A DNA stretch of 64,000 nt from Candidatus Opimibacter skivensis (GCA_016722045.1 JADKGY010000001.1:310001-374000), one strand, 5' to 3'; shown: positions 33,905 through 43,264, counted from the stretch's first letter. Notes: generated by a model not told the origin, from the sequence alone. Program-made: numbers and translations.

Positions 33905-34970
33905 GCAGCCCTCCTCTAAATTTATCATCACACATCTGCCAGAACATAATACCGCCAAGTTTATTTTCAATTGCGTATTTCGTTTTTAAAGCTACTGATT
34001 TTTCATCATCATATGTTGCCAATAATCTTCTTTTTACATTGATGGCATAGGGCGCCTGGGCTACATCATCCCATTTCTTTTCAAATCCATTTTTTATCGA
34101 AAGTGAATCACCGGTGTCTTTATTGGAGAAGCCATGTAGGAAGTGACAAGGCTCATATAAGTCCACCGGGTTTCCTTCATCAATTTGAAAGAACCGTCCA
34201 TAGAAAGCAGCGCCTACAACTAATTGATCAGACGGTACTCCGGCCTGCAGTAGAAGTTGAACGGCATGATCAGTCGACTCGATTTGTTGCGGTGTAGAAT
34301 AGAGTGGGGTATGGTGTCCGCTGATCTTGCTGTATCCATGCACCAGGTCGTAGGTCATGATATTGATAAAGTCCGTGTACCTGATGACTTCCTTCCATTC
34401 GACAGCGGAATCAATGTAAGTTGTGAAGCCACCAGCCGCAAAACTGATTTCAAAATTCTTCCCGTTGACTTTTCGGAGTTCTTTAAGCAGTGATGTAAAA
34501 TTTCTACGATCTTCTTTTCTAAACGTATGACCAGGCGGACCTTGAATAGCCGGATACTCCCAATCAAGATCAATACCATCTGTCTGAAAGTAATCAGTAA
34601 TTTCTCTTACCGATTGTGCAAATTCTTCACGACCTTTTTCAGTATTAAAAACATCGGAACATGTCTGGCATGCGCCCCATCCTCCAAGCGACAACATGAC
34701 TTTCAATTCTGGATTTTTTCCTTTAAGTTCAACCATCCTCTTTATCGTCGCACTGTCCTCGGCAGAACCAATGTGCAAACGATTATCCTTCAAATGTCCG
34801 AATGAGAATATAAGATGAGTAAGCTTGTCGATTTGAAAACTATCCACCAGATTTGTAGGGCCGCTATAATAGCCGACAACTCGAAAATCGGAATCAGATT
34901 GTGCTGATAATTTTATGAAAAGCAGTGAGCAGAGCAGTAGGACAAGAAATACTTTTGATATTGAAGTCAT
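33879..34970 (-). CDS. GH18 chitinase-family glycoside hydrolase
   Basis: A 363-residue secreted enzyme from the ATG at 34970 (a longer frame begins at 34988), with signal peptide ending FIKLSAQ. The catalytic motif DGIDLDWEYP has the DxxDxDxE pattern with the acid Glu. Other GH18 marks are VMLSLGGWG, INIMTYDL and GGIMFWQM near the end. It would cut chitin or related N-acetylglucosamine polymers; the absence of a T9SS domain or carbohydrate-binding module suggests periplasmic oligomer work. The last six residues are encoded within a heptamer array. Confidence 0.95.
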   Translation of the reverse strand: MTSISKVFLVLLLCSLLFIKLSAQSDSDFRVVGYYSGPTNLVDSFQIDKLTHLIFSFGHLKDNRLHIGSAEDSATIKRMVELKGKNPELKVMLSLGGWGACQTCSDVFNTEKGREEFAQSVREITDYFQTDGIDLDWEYPAIQGPPGHTFRKEDRRNFTSLLKELRKVNGKNFEISFAAGGFTTYIDSAVEWKEVIRYTDFINIMTYDLVHGYSKISGHHTPLYSTPQQIESTDHAVQLLLQAGVPSDQLVVGAAFYGRFFQIDEGNPVDLYEPCHFLHGFSNKDTGDSLSIKNGFEKKWDDVAQAPYAINVKRRLLATYDDEKSVALKTKYAIENKLGGIMFWQMCDDKFRGGLLDAIDNMQ

Positions 34971-35047
34971 GTGTGTGCTTAGTCTCAATGATAAGAAGAA
35001 GGAGGCAGATTAAGTATGAAAAAATATGATTTTTTAAGATTTGATTT

Positions 35048-35075
35048 TCGTTGCCTTTTGTTTATTGCCCATTGC
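35048..35075. repeat. 7-bp tandem array abutting a stop codon
   Basis: Four units, TCGTTGC, CTTTTGT, TTATTGC and CCATTGC on the plus strand, lie directly against the stop codon of the minus-strand gene at 35076. The unit resembles the one at 33791. Confidence 0.65.
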
Positions 35076-37739
35076 TTATCTCACTAGCGTTACATCACCA
35101 GTCATCGTCTTTTGCGTACCATCCACCATCAATAATTTGAAATAGTAAACAAAGGTACCAGGAAGCATCTCCTGATGATGAAATTTTCCATCCCACCCCA
35201 ATTCCGGAATATTTGGGTTTAAATTTTTAGCCTGGTAAATATGCTCGCCCCAACGATCAAAAATATTTATTTCCAGTATCGATTCCACGCCATTATTACT
35301 GTATAAAGCAAAAAAATCATTGATGCCATCTCCGTTAGGAGAAAATGTATTTGGAATATAAATCTTGGGTGTAGGGAAAACTGTGATATTCAATTCGGCC
35401 GTATCGACACAGCCATTGACATGGACGACAATCAGTTGAAGAGATTGATTTTTATTCGTCATCACTATTGTTGTCAGACAAGTATCACACGACAGAATTC
35501 CTGCGGGGCTCCATTGTATTGAACTCAGGTCTCCAATCGGCACATTGACTGTAGCCTGGATGAGCCCTGTTTGCTCTTCATGCAATTGGACTACCTCAGG
35601 CAGAGTCAATTCAAGATGGATACCTGGATGGATCACCAGGAATGTATCCAATGCGCACCCGAATGCATCGGTGATGTGCAGATTGTATCCACCTGATGCA
35701 AGGCTGTCAAACTGTCCTGTAGAATTATCCATTAAACTATCGATGGAATATGAATATGGAGGGATCCCGCCTAAAATATCGGATACCTCAATCATTCCAT
35801 TGTTTTCACCTTCGCAATTTTCATCTATTACGGTTACTATGACATCGCCCAATGCATTTTGATTAATAAATACCTGAGCCGAATCAATCGATATGCATCC
35901 AGTAATTGAATTGGTCAATTGCAAATAGTAGATTCCTGCTGTATCCACCAGGACAAATGTTTGAGTGGAAATCACCTGACCGATGATATTAGACCAGGCA
36001 AACTGAAGATGATCCCCCGTACTTCCGGAGCCGTCGATCATGACTTCTGCATGATGACAATCGATCAACTGATCAGTACCAGCATTTGCAATAGGAGCAT
36101 CGTGGATCAGATCAACAAATACACTATCTGTGAACGAACATTGATTAGTGAAATCAATGTTGAGATAATACCACCCCGAGTCACTGACTATACAGACTAA
36201 TGAATCAGAAGAAAATAAATTTGGTCCGGTCCATAAGTATGCTCCCGTTTCAGAAGATACACCAGTCAGGGTCGTCCTCGTGTTGATGCAATTCAGGACA
36301 CTTCCTGTACCCGCATCAATAATTTGGGGGCAAGATGAACATGCTACAGGTGGATCAACAATGATTGAAGTCCAGCAAGTCGGAACATTGTAATCGTGTA
36401 GATTAAAATTTTTTGTACCACCACTGATCAGGTAAGGGCCACAATTTTTCGGAGTGCCATATATGCCATCAAGCGTACCATCGGTAGAAAGCCACAACGT
36501 TCCCGGTGAAAGACCGGTGACAAGAACACTAAACGTAAAGGTATCATCCGTAGAATCATTTCCTGTTCCATTATTGTTGCATGCGATACCACTTACGACA
36601 GCCTCAATGTGTTGAAAAGTGACAGTCTGACTTTCCAGATCGCAACATGCAGAGGTGCAATTAAGATCATTGATCAGGTCTCCAATCACTGGGATCGTTC
36701 CAGTTGCGGTTAGGTAATTGTATGCATACACTATAAGCGAACCGCTCGTGCCAAATGTAGAAAAAGTCCCCGCAGATCCATTGATCACAGCAATGATCAC
36801 ACCTAAGGCATCCGTCACCAAAATAATCTGAGTATTCTCAGGCCCTCCTGTAAATCCGGTTGAAATAATATTTACATCATCTCCCCGACAAAGAATTGCA
36901 GGTGTCACATTCAAAACGCCTGCATCCGCTGTATGAACTGTAATCGTAGTACACAAGGGTAAGGGCGGATCAGAAATGGTGACGCATGGGTCATTGGAAA
37001 CATCTATGCATAACTGATACGTGCCGGGATTTGGCCAAAGAATTTTAAAGCTATCAGTTGTCGTTTGCGCCAGCAGAACTCCATCGACAAACCAATGATA
37101 AAAGCGCGCGCCATCCGGATGTTCTACTGTATATGTTTCCGAATTCCCCGCACAGGGATTGATGTTTCCAATTACAGGTTCAGTCCATGGGGCAATGTGT
37201 TCCTGCCCACATACTCCTATGATATCAATAGTCACTGTACAATAGGAACCCAGGCAACCATCAACCATAAAATAATAGACAGCTCCGATATTCAATCCAG
37301 TCAGGTTTAATATTTTATCATTTGTATTACAATCATTCGCATCGGCATTGCAGGCCACCACATGGTTAAAATTGCAATTGGTATAAATCGCAAGTTGAAA
37401 ACCAATAGCGCCTCCTGACTGATGACAATTAGTGGAGTGAACCCGTAGCGAAAGGTTAGTACACCATGCAGTGAAAGCGAACCATGTTGGGTTGTTGGTT
37501 TGTGTCGTGAACGCGTTTGGGCAAATGGGAGTAGGTCCATCGTTAGGATGCTGAAAGGAAGTCATCGAAAACGTATAGCCATCCAATTCATCGATGGTAC
37601 ACAATACAGGAGCTGTTTCGCACGCACATTCCGGTTGATTGCCATTTGTGCATTGTGCCTTAACCAAGTGGTTTGAACAAATAAAGAACAGGAACAGGTA
37701 GTAGGAGGGTCGAAGCGATAGACGATGTATACCTTTCAA
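35076..37739 (-). CDS. Large T9SS (gliding-type C-terminus) secreted protein
   Basis: An 887-residue protein starting at TTG 37739; no ATG fits before the signal peptide PSYYLFLFFICSNHLVKAQ. Residues about 30-180 are a Cys-rich N-domain seen in many Bacteroidota exoproteins (NNPTWFAFTAWC...FMVDGCLGSYCTVTI). Immunoglobulin/PKD-like segments follow (PGTYQLCIDV, GWYYLNIDF), then a SprB-type repeat (EGENNGMIEVSDILGG, PPYSYSID, LASGGYNLHITDAFGC). The C-terminal 90 residues are the type B sorting domain with NTFSPNGDGINDFF, FDRWGEHIY, LGWDGK and GDVTLVR. It is likely a surface adhesin or gliding-associated protein. Confidence 0.92.
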   Translation of the reverse strand: MKGIHRLSLRPSYYLFLFFICSNHLVKAQCTNGNQPECACETAPVLCTIDELDGYTFSMTSFQHPNDGPTPICPNAFTTQTNNPTWFAFTAWCTNLSLRVHSTNCHQSGGAIGFQLAIYTNCNFNHVVACNADANDCNTNDKILNLTGLNIGAVYYFMVDGCLGSYCTVTIDIIGVCGQEHIAPWTEPVIGNINPCAGNSETYTVEHPDGARFYHWFVDGVLLAQTTTDSFKILWPNPGTYQLCIDVSNDPCVTISDPPLPLCTTITVHTADAGVLNVTPAILCRGDDVNIISTGFTGGPENTQIILVTDALGVIIAVINGSAGTFSTFGTSGSLIVYAYNYLTATGTIPVIGDLINDLNCTSACCDLESQTVTFQHIEAVVSGIACNNNGTGNDSTDDTFTFSVLVTGLSPGTLWLSTDGTLDGIYGTPKNCGPYLISGGTKNFNLHDYNVPTCWTSIIVDPPVACSSCPQIIDAGTGSVLNCINTRTTLTGVSSETGAYLWTGPNLFSSDSLVCIVSDSGWYYLNIDFTNQCSFTDSVFVDLIHDAPIANAGTDQLIDCHHAEVMIDGSGSTGDHLQFAWSNIIGQVISTQTFVLVDTAGIYYLQLTNSITGCISIDSAQVFINQNALGDVIVTVIDENCEGENNGMIEVSDILGGIPPYSYSIDSLMDNSTGQFDSLASGGYNLHITDAFGCALDTFLVIHPGIHLELTLPEVVQLHEEQTGLIQATVNVPIGDLSSIQWSPAGILSCDTCLTTIVMTNKNQSLQLIVVHVNGCVDTAELNITVFPTPKIYIPNTFSPNGDGINDFFALYSNNGVESILEINIFDRWGEHIYQAKNLNPNIPELGWDGKFHHQEMLPGTFVYYFKLLMVDGTQKTMTGDVTLVR

Positions 37740-38214
37740 AATTTGTTGGTCGTAAGTCCTGTAATAAAAAGTGAGGGAAACTCAATCAAGATAATCAAAA
37801 TTTCAGGATGTAATTGCCTATTTTATAAGCTAATGATTCTGATTGGAAATAATACTGATGAGTCAGGCCCGGTTAATGTATTATCTGTATAAGAGGAAAA
37901 TAGGTCTCATTTTGTACCTATGGGCTAGGTTAGGTCATTTTATCCCTTTAATGTTTCGGACGAATATTTATCTGGAACAATAAGATCCGAATATTATTCC
38001 AGCTGCGATAACAGCACTCACTGACATAGTTTTGATTAAAGATTCCTATGAAATCAATATACCGTCAGCAAATAATGCATCACATCCAGTAGAGGAGACT
38101 TTAGGCATTTTTCTGTGAATATTGAATAGAGATTCCATGAGGAAGTGAGGGTGTTAATAAGATTGTGGAAAAAAAAGAGAGGGTAATAGGGTATGAATGG
38201 GGGCCTTGGAGACA
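37740..38214. other. Intergenic, possible short coding remnant
   Basis: A 475-base gap. From about 38001 one plus-strand frame stays open for about 40 codons (NIIPAAITALTDIVLI, then KDSYEINIPS) without a start or a family match; it may be a gene remnant or chance. No heptamer array or CAAGGC hairpin is present. Confidence 0.4.
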
Positions 38215-38278
38215 TTAACTGGTAGAAGGCTTAAAAGGATTTCGACGAAATCAGATTCAATAACCTGTAACCAGTTAA
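38215..38278. promoter_or_regulatory. Inverted repeat around a palindrome, candidate operator of the HTH gene
   Basis: TTAACTGGT at 38215-38223 and ACCAGTTAA at 38270-38278 are perfect 9-base arms. Between them lies the palindrome GATTTCG-A-CGAAATC (38238-38252). The segment ends 11 bases before the HTH gene start, where an autoregulator would bind. The same palindrome with AAAAG before it recurs at 38630-38649 after the gene. Confidence 0.5.
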
Positions 38279-38289
38279 AACTACTTTAT

Positions 38290-38610
38290 ATGGCATTTTC
38301 GAAACATCACCTTTATCAACCAACCGACCAGATTATTGCGGGTTATGCACATGCTTTTGGCCATGCTGCCAGGGTAATCATTATAAAACAATTGGTTGTC
38401 ATGGGGCCATCCACAGTGCAGTCAATGGCCGTATATCATCCTATTCATAAGGAGTCACTATCCGACCACATTAAAATTTTAAGACATTATGATTTGGTTG
38501 AGTGGAGGGAAAGTTATCCATATACAATTTATTCAGCTCATCTTGAGAATATCAAAAAGGCATGTAAATTCTTAGTAGATTATATCGAGGTAATTAGGCC
38601 GATTGGTTAA
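38290..38610 (+). CDS. Winged-helix regulator (ArsR-like)
   Basis: A 106-residue protein from the ATG at 38290; an upstream extension to 38197 runs through the palindromes and is unlikely. ARVIIIKQLVVMGPSTVQSMA then HIKILRHYDLVEWRES matches the ArsR/MarR-like winged helix, with the LSDHIKILRHYDLV recognition helix. No metal Cys motif is present; the effector is unknown. It is flanked on both sides by copies of GATTTCGACGAAATC, which could be its own operator or a repeat that carried it. Confidence 0.82.
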   Translation: MAFSKHHLYQPTDQIIAGYAHAFGHAARVIIIKQLVVMGPSTVQSMAVYHPIHKESLSDHIKILRHYDLVEWRESYPYTIYSAHLENIKKACKFLVDYIEVIRPIG

Positions 38611-38629
38611 ACAGAGGTTTAAAAGCTTG

Positions 38630-38649
38630 AAAAGGATTTCGACGAAATC
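38630..38649. repeat. Second copy of the GATTTCGACGAAATC palindrome
   Basis: GATTTCG-A-CGAAATC at 38635-38649 with AAAAG before it, the same 20 bases as at 38233-38252. The two copies are in direct orientation 397 bases apart and bracket the HTH gene. Confidence 0.7.
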
Positions 38650-38733
38650 TTAACTAAGGGTTTCGAACTCTACTCCTATACCTCAAATCTTTTACACCAT
38701 CTTCCAAAACTCTTCTTTGGCACATACATTTTT

Positions 38734-39237
38734 TCAATTTCGTGCTTCGTAAACTGATTTTTTGGAAACCAAACCATTAATAAAACTGATAAAAGAATCA
38801 CTCAGTCCCGTCGCCGTATAATATGTATCAGTCCCAATAGAAACCTTGCCTTGTTTTTGCGCGGGAATATCTATGCTCGAATGAAGTCTCTTACAATCCG
38901 GAGAAATAGTAATATATGCCATTATTTTATTTTTCAAATAATATACATATCCAAGATGGGCAGTAAAACAATCCAACGTGACTGCTCCATATGATTTTTT
39001 ATTATCGATTTTTGATTTAAAGTCTTTCACTTCCTGCTCAGTCAGTTCAATTTTTTTGGTTATGGATGTTGAGAGTTTCCCTATGGTATCCAAAATGTAC
39101 ATGGAATCTATACTCTGGCTGCTAGTAAATTGATACATGATCACATTATCAAATGTCAGAGTGCTGAAAGGTTTGTCCCCTTGTCCATAAGATCGGCAGA
39201 CAAAAAACAATAAGATTAATAAAACATGAATTTTCAT
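38734..39237 (-). CDS. Secreted hypothetical protein
   Basis: A 167-residue protein from the ATG at 39237, with signal peptide VLLILLFFVCRSYGQ. The frame extends to 39300 but that part overlaps the cyclase remnant. The body alternates beta strands and Lys-rich segments; HLGYVYYLKNKIMAYITI and SPDCKRLHSSIDIP are its most regular parts. No family was recognised. It looks like a small periplasmic or outer-membrane-associated protein. Confidence 0.7.
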   Translation of the reverse strand: MKIHVLLILLFFVCRSYGQGDKPFSTLTFDNVIMYQFTSSQSIDSMYILDTIGKLSTSITKKIELTEQEVKDFKSKIDNKKSYGAVTLDCFTAHLGYVYYLKNKIMAYITISPDCKRLHSSIDIPAQKQGKVSIGTDTYYTATGLSDSFISFINGLVSKKSVYEARN

Positions 39238-39265
39238 AATTGGGACACGGTCTTTTATTCCAAAA

Positions 39266-39511
39266 TCATTTAGCTCCTTCCACAAAATACATTTCCACAT
39301 CTCCTTTCCCCTTCACATTGATATGCCCACGCGGTGTGCATGAGAATTTTTCCTTTGCATATTCATATGTTGTGCTGCTGATATTCACCATTCCGGCCTG
39401 ACCCGCACTTTCGATACGACTGGCTGTATTGACGGTATCGCCCCAGATATCGTATTGAATTTCTTTCCCTATGCCTGCACAACCGCTGCCCAACGGATCC
39501 TGCCGCTGCAT
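39266..39511 (-). pseudogene. C-terminal fragment of a class III adenylate/guanylate cyclase
   Basis: The frame reads GIGKEIQYDIWGDTVNTASR then IESAGQAGMVNISSTTYEYA and ends FEG-like (GDVEMYFVEGAK). This is the second half of a class III nucleotidyl cyclase domain, keeping the NTASR transition-state Asn and Arg. The metal-binding Asp residues of the first half are absent, and no sensor or membrane part precedes it. The first dozen residues before it (MQRQDPLGSGC) do not fit the family. It is a truncated relic that would be inactive. Confidence 0.8.
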
Positions 39512-39870
39512 TGAATCAATGTCTTAAATTGTTGCTGGGCAAACACACCAGGGGGTGGTGTGGTGTTGTATGACATGAGGAACACCTAAGAAATACGGAA
39601 GGAAAAAGATTATTTCATAGATAGGTGTGTTATTTCAGTAAAAAATATGCCTAAACAATAGGTCAATATACAGTTAGAACCTTCTTTTAACTCTTCACAT
39701 TCGCCGGGATGTTAAGTAATAGATCCACAATCAAAAGGGCAAAATGCAAATTCCAAAATCAAAAATCAAATGTTTTGACTGTCATAACTCAACCTTGTGC
39801 TACACCCACCAACCGCAGCAATCATAATGCATTGTATTGACAAGGCTTGCCCCTGTCTGGGTAGAACATT
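39512..39870. other. Intergenic with a 7-bp array
   Basis: No gene is seen. At 39737-39771 five heptamers stand in phase: GGGCAAA, ATGCAAA, TTCCAAA, ATCAAAA, ATCAAAT. The array is downstream of the minus-strand barrel gene, beyond its terminator. The left part is probably where the missing portion of the cyclase gene was lost. Confidence 0.5.
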
Positions 39871-39899
39871 AAAAAGGCCATCCTCACGGACAGCCTTTT
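39871..39899 (-). terminator. Rho-independent terminator of the barrel gene
   Basis: The minus strand reads AAAAGGC, then TGTCCGTGAGGAT, then GCCTTTTT: a GC-containing stem with a following T-run, 22 bases after the stop at 39921. Confidence 0.75.
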
Positions 39900-39920
39900 C
39901 AAAATCATCAACAACGCTTA

Positions 39921-40595
39921 TCATAACCTCACATTATACCCCAACTGTCCATAGATGGGCACTGTAGGTGTAGTCTTGAAATCCTGCGTTAGTGTCTTGC
40001 CCGCCTTTATATACACATCATTCTTTCCGAATGAAAACCCCGCTTGTACACCATAATAAAAGTTACCTCCTGTTGTCGGTCCAAACCATCCATTGAGTGC
40101 TCCGGGATACTGTTCATGATATGCATCAGAATGTTTGAAGTGTGTAATGATGGCTTTATCAAAACCAACTTCAGCAGCTAAAAACCAGGTCTTTCGATAA
40201 TAACCAAGCACACCGGTCAGATCACTTCCGAAATCCACAAGCCTTATATTATCATTCTCATACCGCCGTATCACACCATGCAATCTTGTGCTGAATTGAA
40301 AATTGTGAAAATCAACCCATCTCACTTGCAAGCCAACTTTCGTCTTCATATCATCAAATATGTTTTCACCCGATGCAAAAGAATATTCCACATTCGCGAA
40401 CAACGGAAATAATTTGTTTTTAATCTGGTATCCATATCCGACTCCAAAGACAGTCCCGTATTCCAGGCCCGCATTCACATTAAGGATATGGTTGTCATTA
40501 CGGTTAAGGCATCCCCAGTTGATCGTTTGCGCCTTGATTGCATTCATCATCAACATAAGCGCTAAGATGAACATCGATATTTTAATATTTTTCAT
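39921..40595 (-). CDS. Outer-membrane beta-barrel protein
   Basis: A 224-residue protein with signal peptide LALMLMMNAIKAQ. The mature part alternates hydrophobic and polar residues in strands with many Gly and aromatics (LEYGTVFGVGYGYQI, WFLAAEVGFDKAI, FYYGVQAGFSFGKNDVYIKA) and ends YGQLGYNVRL. This fits an 8- to 10-strand barrel. No close family was recognised. A clear terminator follows. Confidence 0.82.
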   Translation of the reverse strand: MKNIKISMFILALMLMMNAIKAQTINWGCLNRNDNHILNVNAGLEYGTVFGVGYGYQIKNKLFPLFANVEYSFASGENIFDDMKTKVGLQVRWVDFHNFQFSTRLHGVIRRYENDNIRLVDFGSDLTGVLGYYRKTWFLAAEVGFDKAIITHFKHSDAYHEQYPGALNGWFGPTTGGNFYYGVQAGFSFGKNDVYIKAGKTLTQDFKTTPTVPIYGQLGYNVRL

Positions 40596-40640
40596 TGTTG
40601 ATTTAGTTTAGATTTTGAAAGAATTGTTGGTTTAGATGTT

Positions 40641-40682
40641 TGACCTTTATCCATGGTCTTTTGTTCCTGGTCTTTGGTCGTG
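40641..40682. repeat. 7-bp tandem array downstream of the hydrolase
   Basis: Six units in phase on the plus strand: TGACCTT, TATCCAT, GGTCTTT, TGTTCCT, GGTCTTT, GGTCGTG. It ends 12 bases past the stop codon of the minus-strand hydrolase at 40695. Its heptamer (AAAGACC on the sense strand) differs from all the other arrays. Confidence 0.75.
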
Positions 40683-40694
40683 CACACGGATTCT

Positions 40695-41705
40695 TTAAAG
40701 TGAATTAAAATAACTTAAGACCTTCGGCATTGTCATATTCCTCCATGCTTCATCATCGGACACAATGCCATCATGTCCTACGCCGGCAATTTTTGTGAGA
40801 TCGACCGGATGAAACACAGATGATATCCGTGCAGCCCATTCATCCGGATAAGCATGATTCTTTTCGCTGTATAAGAAAAGTACCGGTACTTCAAAAAAAG
40901 TAAGGCCTTGTGAGAAGTCTGGATGATATTGTTCTCCGATGTCATACAGGGTAGAGTTAATGACAGCACCATATCGCCAGTAGCTACCTGGTTTTGTATT
41001 GTCTTCGCCGGTCACATCATTTTTACTGGCGCGCATAGATAATTTGTAATCGAGTATTTCGTGCTGATCCTTTTTACCTGTGATAAACTGATCGGGATAA
41101 GTTATGTCGTTGCTCCATTCACTCCAAAGATTGGGTGAGCGGGCTTCATTCACATAATGGATTATATCATCGAACACCAGTCCGCCTGGTTCACAGACCA
41201 CAAGACCCTGGATCGCCAAGGGATATTTACCTACATAACCGGCAGCTAAAATGGCACCCCAGGAATGGCCAAGGAGGAATACTTTCTGATTAGCATGCGT
41301 GCGGTAATGAGCGATCACACCACTTAAATCATCATACATCAGATCTACAGCACCTAAGCCAAGATCCCTGTATAACTTTTCCGGAAATCTTTGGGAGAGG
41401 CCCGATCCTCGCTGGTCATAAAATACGACACGATAACCATGATCCGCAAGATCCTTGCAGTTGAGCATGTATCGGTAATCTCCACCCGGACCACCATGAA
41501 GACACACAATGATCGTGCTGTCAGGGTCCCCAAATGCCTCGGCATGAAGCATAGCGCCATTTACAGTTATGGAAGGAAGAGTAAGATCTTCATCTACTGT
41601 TCTTGGCACCAGGCTTCCCGGTTCTGTTATCAATTGTTCTTTATCGCATGAGGCGAAAAGCAATGCAGCAAAAGCCGCGGTCAAAATTTTAATTATGAAA
41701 TTCAT
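40695..41705 (-). CDS. Alpha/beta-hydrolase lipoprotein (proline iminopeptidase-like, S33)
   Basis: A 336-residue lipoprotein from the ATG at 41705, lipobox LLFASC. The frame extends upstream but without a leader. The fold marks are LHGGPGGDYRYM (oxyanion, HGGPGG as in prolyl aminopeptidases), YDQRGSGLSQR and the nucleophile elbow GHSWGA with Ser. IAGVGHDG near the end gives the His, and an Asp or Glu follows YSEKNHAYP. It would hydrolyse a peptide, ester or lactone in the periplasm; the substrate is not predictable. Confidence 0.9.
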   Translation of the reverse strand: MNFIIKILTAAFAALLFASCDKEQLITEPGSLVPRTVDEDLTLPSITVNGAMLHAEAFGDPDSTIIVCLHGGPGGDYRYMLNCKDLADHGYRVVFYDQRGSGLSQRFPEKLYRDLGLGAVDLMYDDLSGVIAHYRTHANQKVFLLGHSWGAILAAGYVGKYPLAIQGLVVCEPGGLVFDDIIHYVNEARSPNLWSEWSNDITYPDQFITGKKDQHEILDYKLSMRASKNDVTGEDNTKPGSYWRYGAVINSTLYDIGEQYHPDFSQGLTFFEVPVLFLYSEKNHAYPDEWAARISSVFHPVDLTKIAGVGHDGIVSDDEAWRNMTMPKVLSYFNSL

Positions 41706-41862
41706 ATTAGCGTTGTTTAAAAAGTGAGCCGCAAAGATTGGGTCACAATTCTCCTCCGGCGCTTCATCCGATAAGGTGAGACCTTTGAAACATGGATTTA
41801 TAATCAATTGATTATCAGTAATTTGAAACCACAATCAAAGTTTCCCTGATAGATGAGACCTT

Positions 41863-42019
41863 CGAATTCGAATTCTGAATGTGGAAGTTTGAATTCAGAA
41901 GTTGGATTCACAGAATATGAAATCAGGATGTCATGCGAAAAGCAGCCACCCTTTTTCAGGGGGCTGGGGGGTAAACGGAATTCAGAAGTTGAATCCAGAA
42001 TGAGAAATTAGAAAGTCAA
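41863..42019. repeat. Two 7-bp arrays with a hairpin between them
   Basis: At 41863-41925 nine heptamers: CGAATTC, GAATTCT, GAATGTG, GAAGTTT, GAATTCA, GAAGTTG, GATTCAC, AGAATAT, GAAATCA. At 41978-42019 six more begin GAATTCA, GAAGTTG, the same pair as in the first block. Between them, at 41937-41966, a hairpin (AGCCACCCT against AGGGGGCT) followed on the minus strand by CTTTT could be a second terminator for the AraC gene. Confidence 0.75.
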
Positions 42020-42020
42020 A

Positions 42021-42044
42021 CAAAAAGCAACCCTCTTGGTTGCT
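42021..42044 (-). terminator. Rho-independent terminator of the AraC-type gene
   Basis: On the minus strand AGCAACC-AAGAG-GGTTGCT is a perfect 7-bp stem followed by TTTTG, 72 bases after the stop of the regulator gene. Confidence 0.8.
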
Positions 42045-42115
42045 GAGTTGAAATACAAGAATGACTAAGGGATGTCGAAGCATCAGAGGGGTGGGGGAAT
42101 TAGAATTTCAAAGCA

Positions 42116-43264
42116 TCAAGGGGTAGGAGGTAAAACGAGAGCCATTTTAAGGTATTCACTCGGTGTATAGCCGGTATATTTTTTAAAATTACGGTTGAAT
42201 GACGCTTTCGAGTTAAAACCACAATCAAGGGCGACAGCCAGCATTGTGTATTGCTGACTGGCGGGATGAGTGATGTTTTTGATGAAGGCATTGACTCGCT
42301 TTTCATTGACAAGATCATAAAAGGTTTTATTCTCCCTGGAGTTGATGACTTGAGAGAGGTAGTTCGGATGGATGTCCAGCTTTTTAGCCAGGTCATCCAG
42401 GGTGAGGTCGGGATCTTTATAGGGCTTTTGTTCCGTCATTAGTGTATTCAACTTTTCCTGGATTGTGAAAGCTTCGTCCTCTGTGAGTGTGGATTTCTGA
42501 TATTTTAAATTTCCTGTTAGTTCATTTTCTATAGGTATGTCTTTTTCTACGATTGTCGCTTCACCTTTGTTTTCTTGCTGATTTTCTTCTTTTAATGGGC
42601 GTTGTGTGAATACCTGCACCTGTTTGATGCCAAAGTATCCTATCCAAAGCACAAAAAGAGAAGCAACACCAAAAATCAGGTTATCCTGCTGCACAAATAG
42701 GACGATTGTCCAAAGGATCACCATCCAGATAATGAGATAGAGCAACCAGTTGAAATTGATCCTTTCAGTGTTGGAAAATTGCTGAACCATGTTCCGGCGA
42801 TACTTCAATAACCGGACAAGTGAAAGTGTGACATACACGATGCCCGAGATATAAATTGCATACAGATTGATCATGGATTGTACTTCAAATCCTTTCCCCA
42901 ATAGTCTGAAAACGTCCGTTTGTTCCTCATGAGTTAAAAAATAAAACTTACCAAACATCATGTAGGATAACAGTGGAGGCATGAAATGAAGCAACTGTTT
43001 TTTATTGAATGGGAAGGCTGATGTCTGTTGATGAGTGTAGAGATAAAGGAAAGGACCATGTACCAATGGAAGTGGCATGCCGATCACAATCAGTAGAGGA
43101 ATGTCTAATTGCTGATTTGTAAAAAAGAAATAAAATGTTACTAAATGAAAACCCAGAATAATGAGCCATGCCATAAGGATATAGTCGGCATGGGACTTAT
43201 ACTTCTTAGTGAGCAAGACTAAAGCCAGGAAGAAAGAGATGGTGATGCCGGAGAGGTAAAGCAA
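42116..43264 (-). CDS. Membrane-bound AraC-family regulator
   Basis: A 382-residue protein starting at TTG 43264; a stop lies two codons upstream and the next ATG would remove the first helix. Residues 1-215 have seven predicted transmembrane helices. A charged linker follows. Residues about 285-375 are an AraC double helix-turn-helix with LTLDDLAKKLDIHPNYLSQV and CGFNSKASFNRNFKKYTGY, typical of Bacteroidota 7TM-AraC sensors. It may sense a ligand at the membrane and control the divergent GH106-GH28 genes that begin 100 bases away (inference). Confidence 0.93.
   Translation of the reverse strand: MLYLSGITISFFLALVLLTKKYKSHADYILMAWLIILGFHLVTFYFFFTNQQLDIPLLIVIGMPLPLVHGPFLYLYTHQQTSAFPFNKKQLLHFMPPLLSYMMFGKFYFLTHEEQTDVFRLLGKGFEVQSMINLYAIYISGIVYVTLSLVRLLKYRRNMVQQFSNTERINFNWLLYLIIWMVILWTIVLFVQQDNLIFGVASLFVLWIGYFGIKQVQVFTQRPLKEENQQENKGEATIVEKDIPIENELTGNLKYQKSTLTEDEAFTIQEKLNTLMTEQKPYKDPDLTLDDLAKKLDIHPNYLSQVINSRENKTFYDLVNEKRVNAFIKNITHPASQQYTMLAVALDCGFNSKASFNRNFKKYTGYTPSEYLKMALVLPPTP

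Noticed and set aside
33676..34050. Plus-strand frames across the end of the GH18 gene
   Set aside because: They read through heptamer arrays and the antisense of the chitinase; nothing protein-like beyond low-complexity CILPIAYC stretches.
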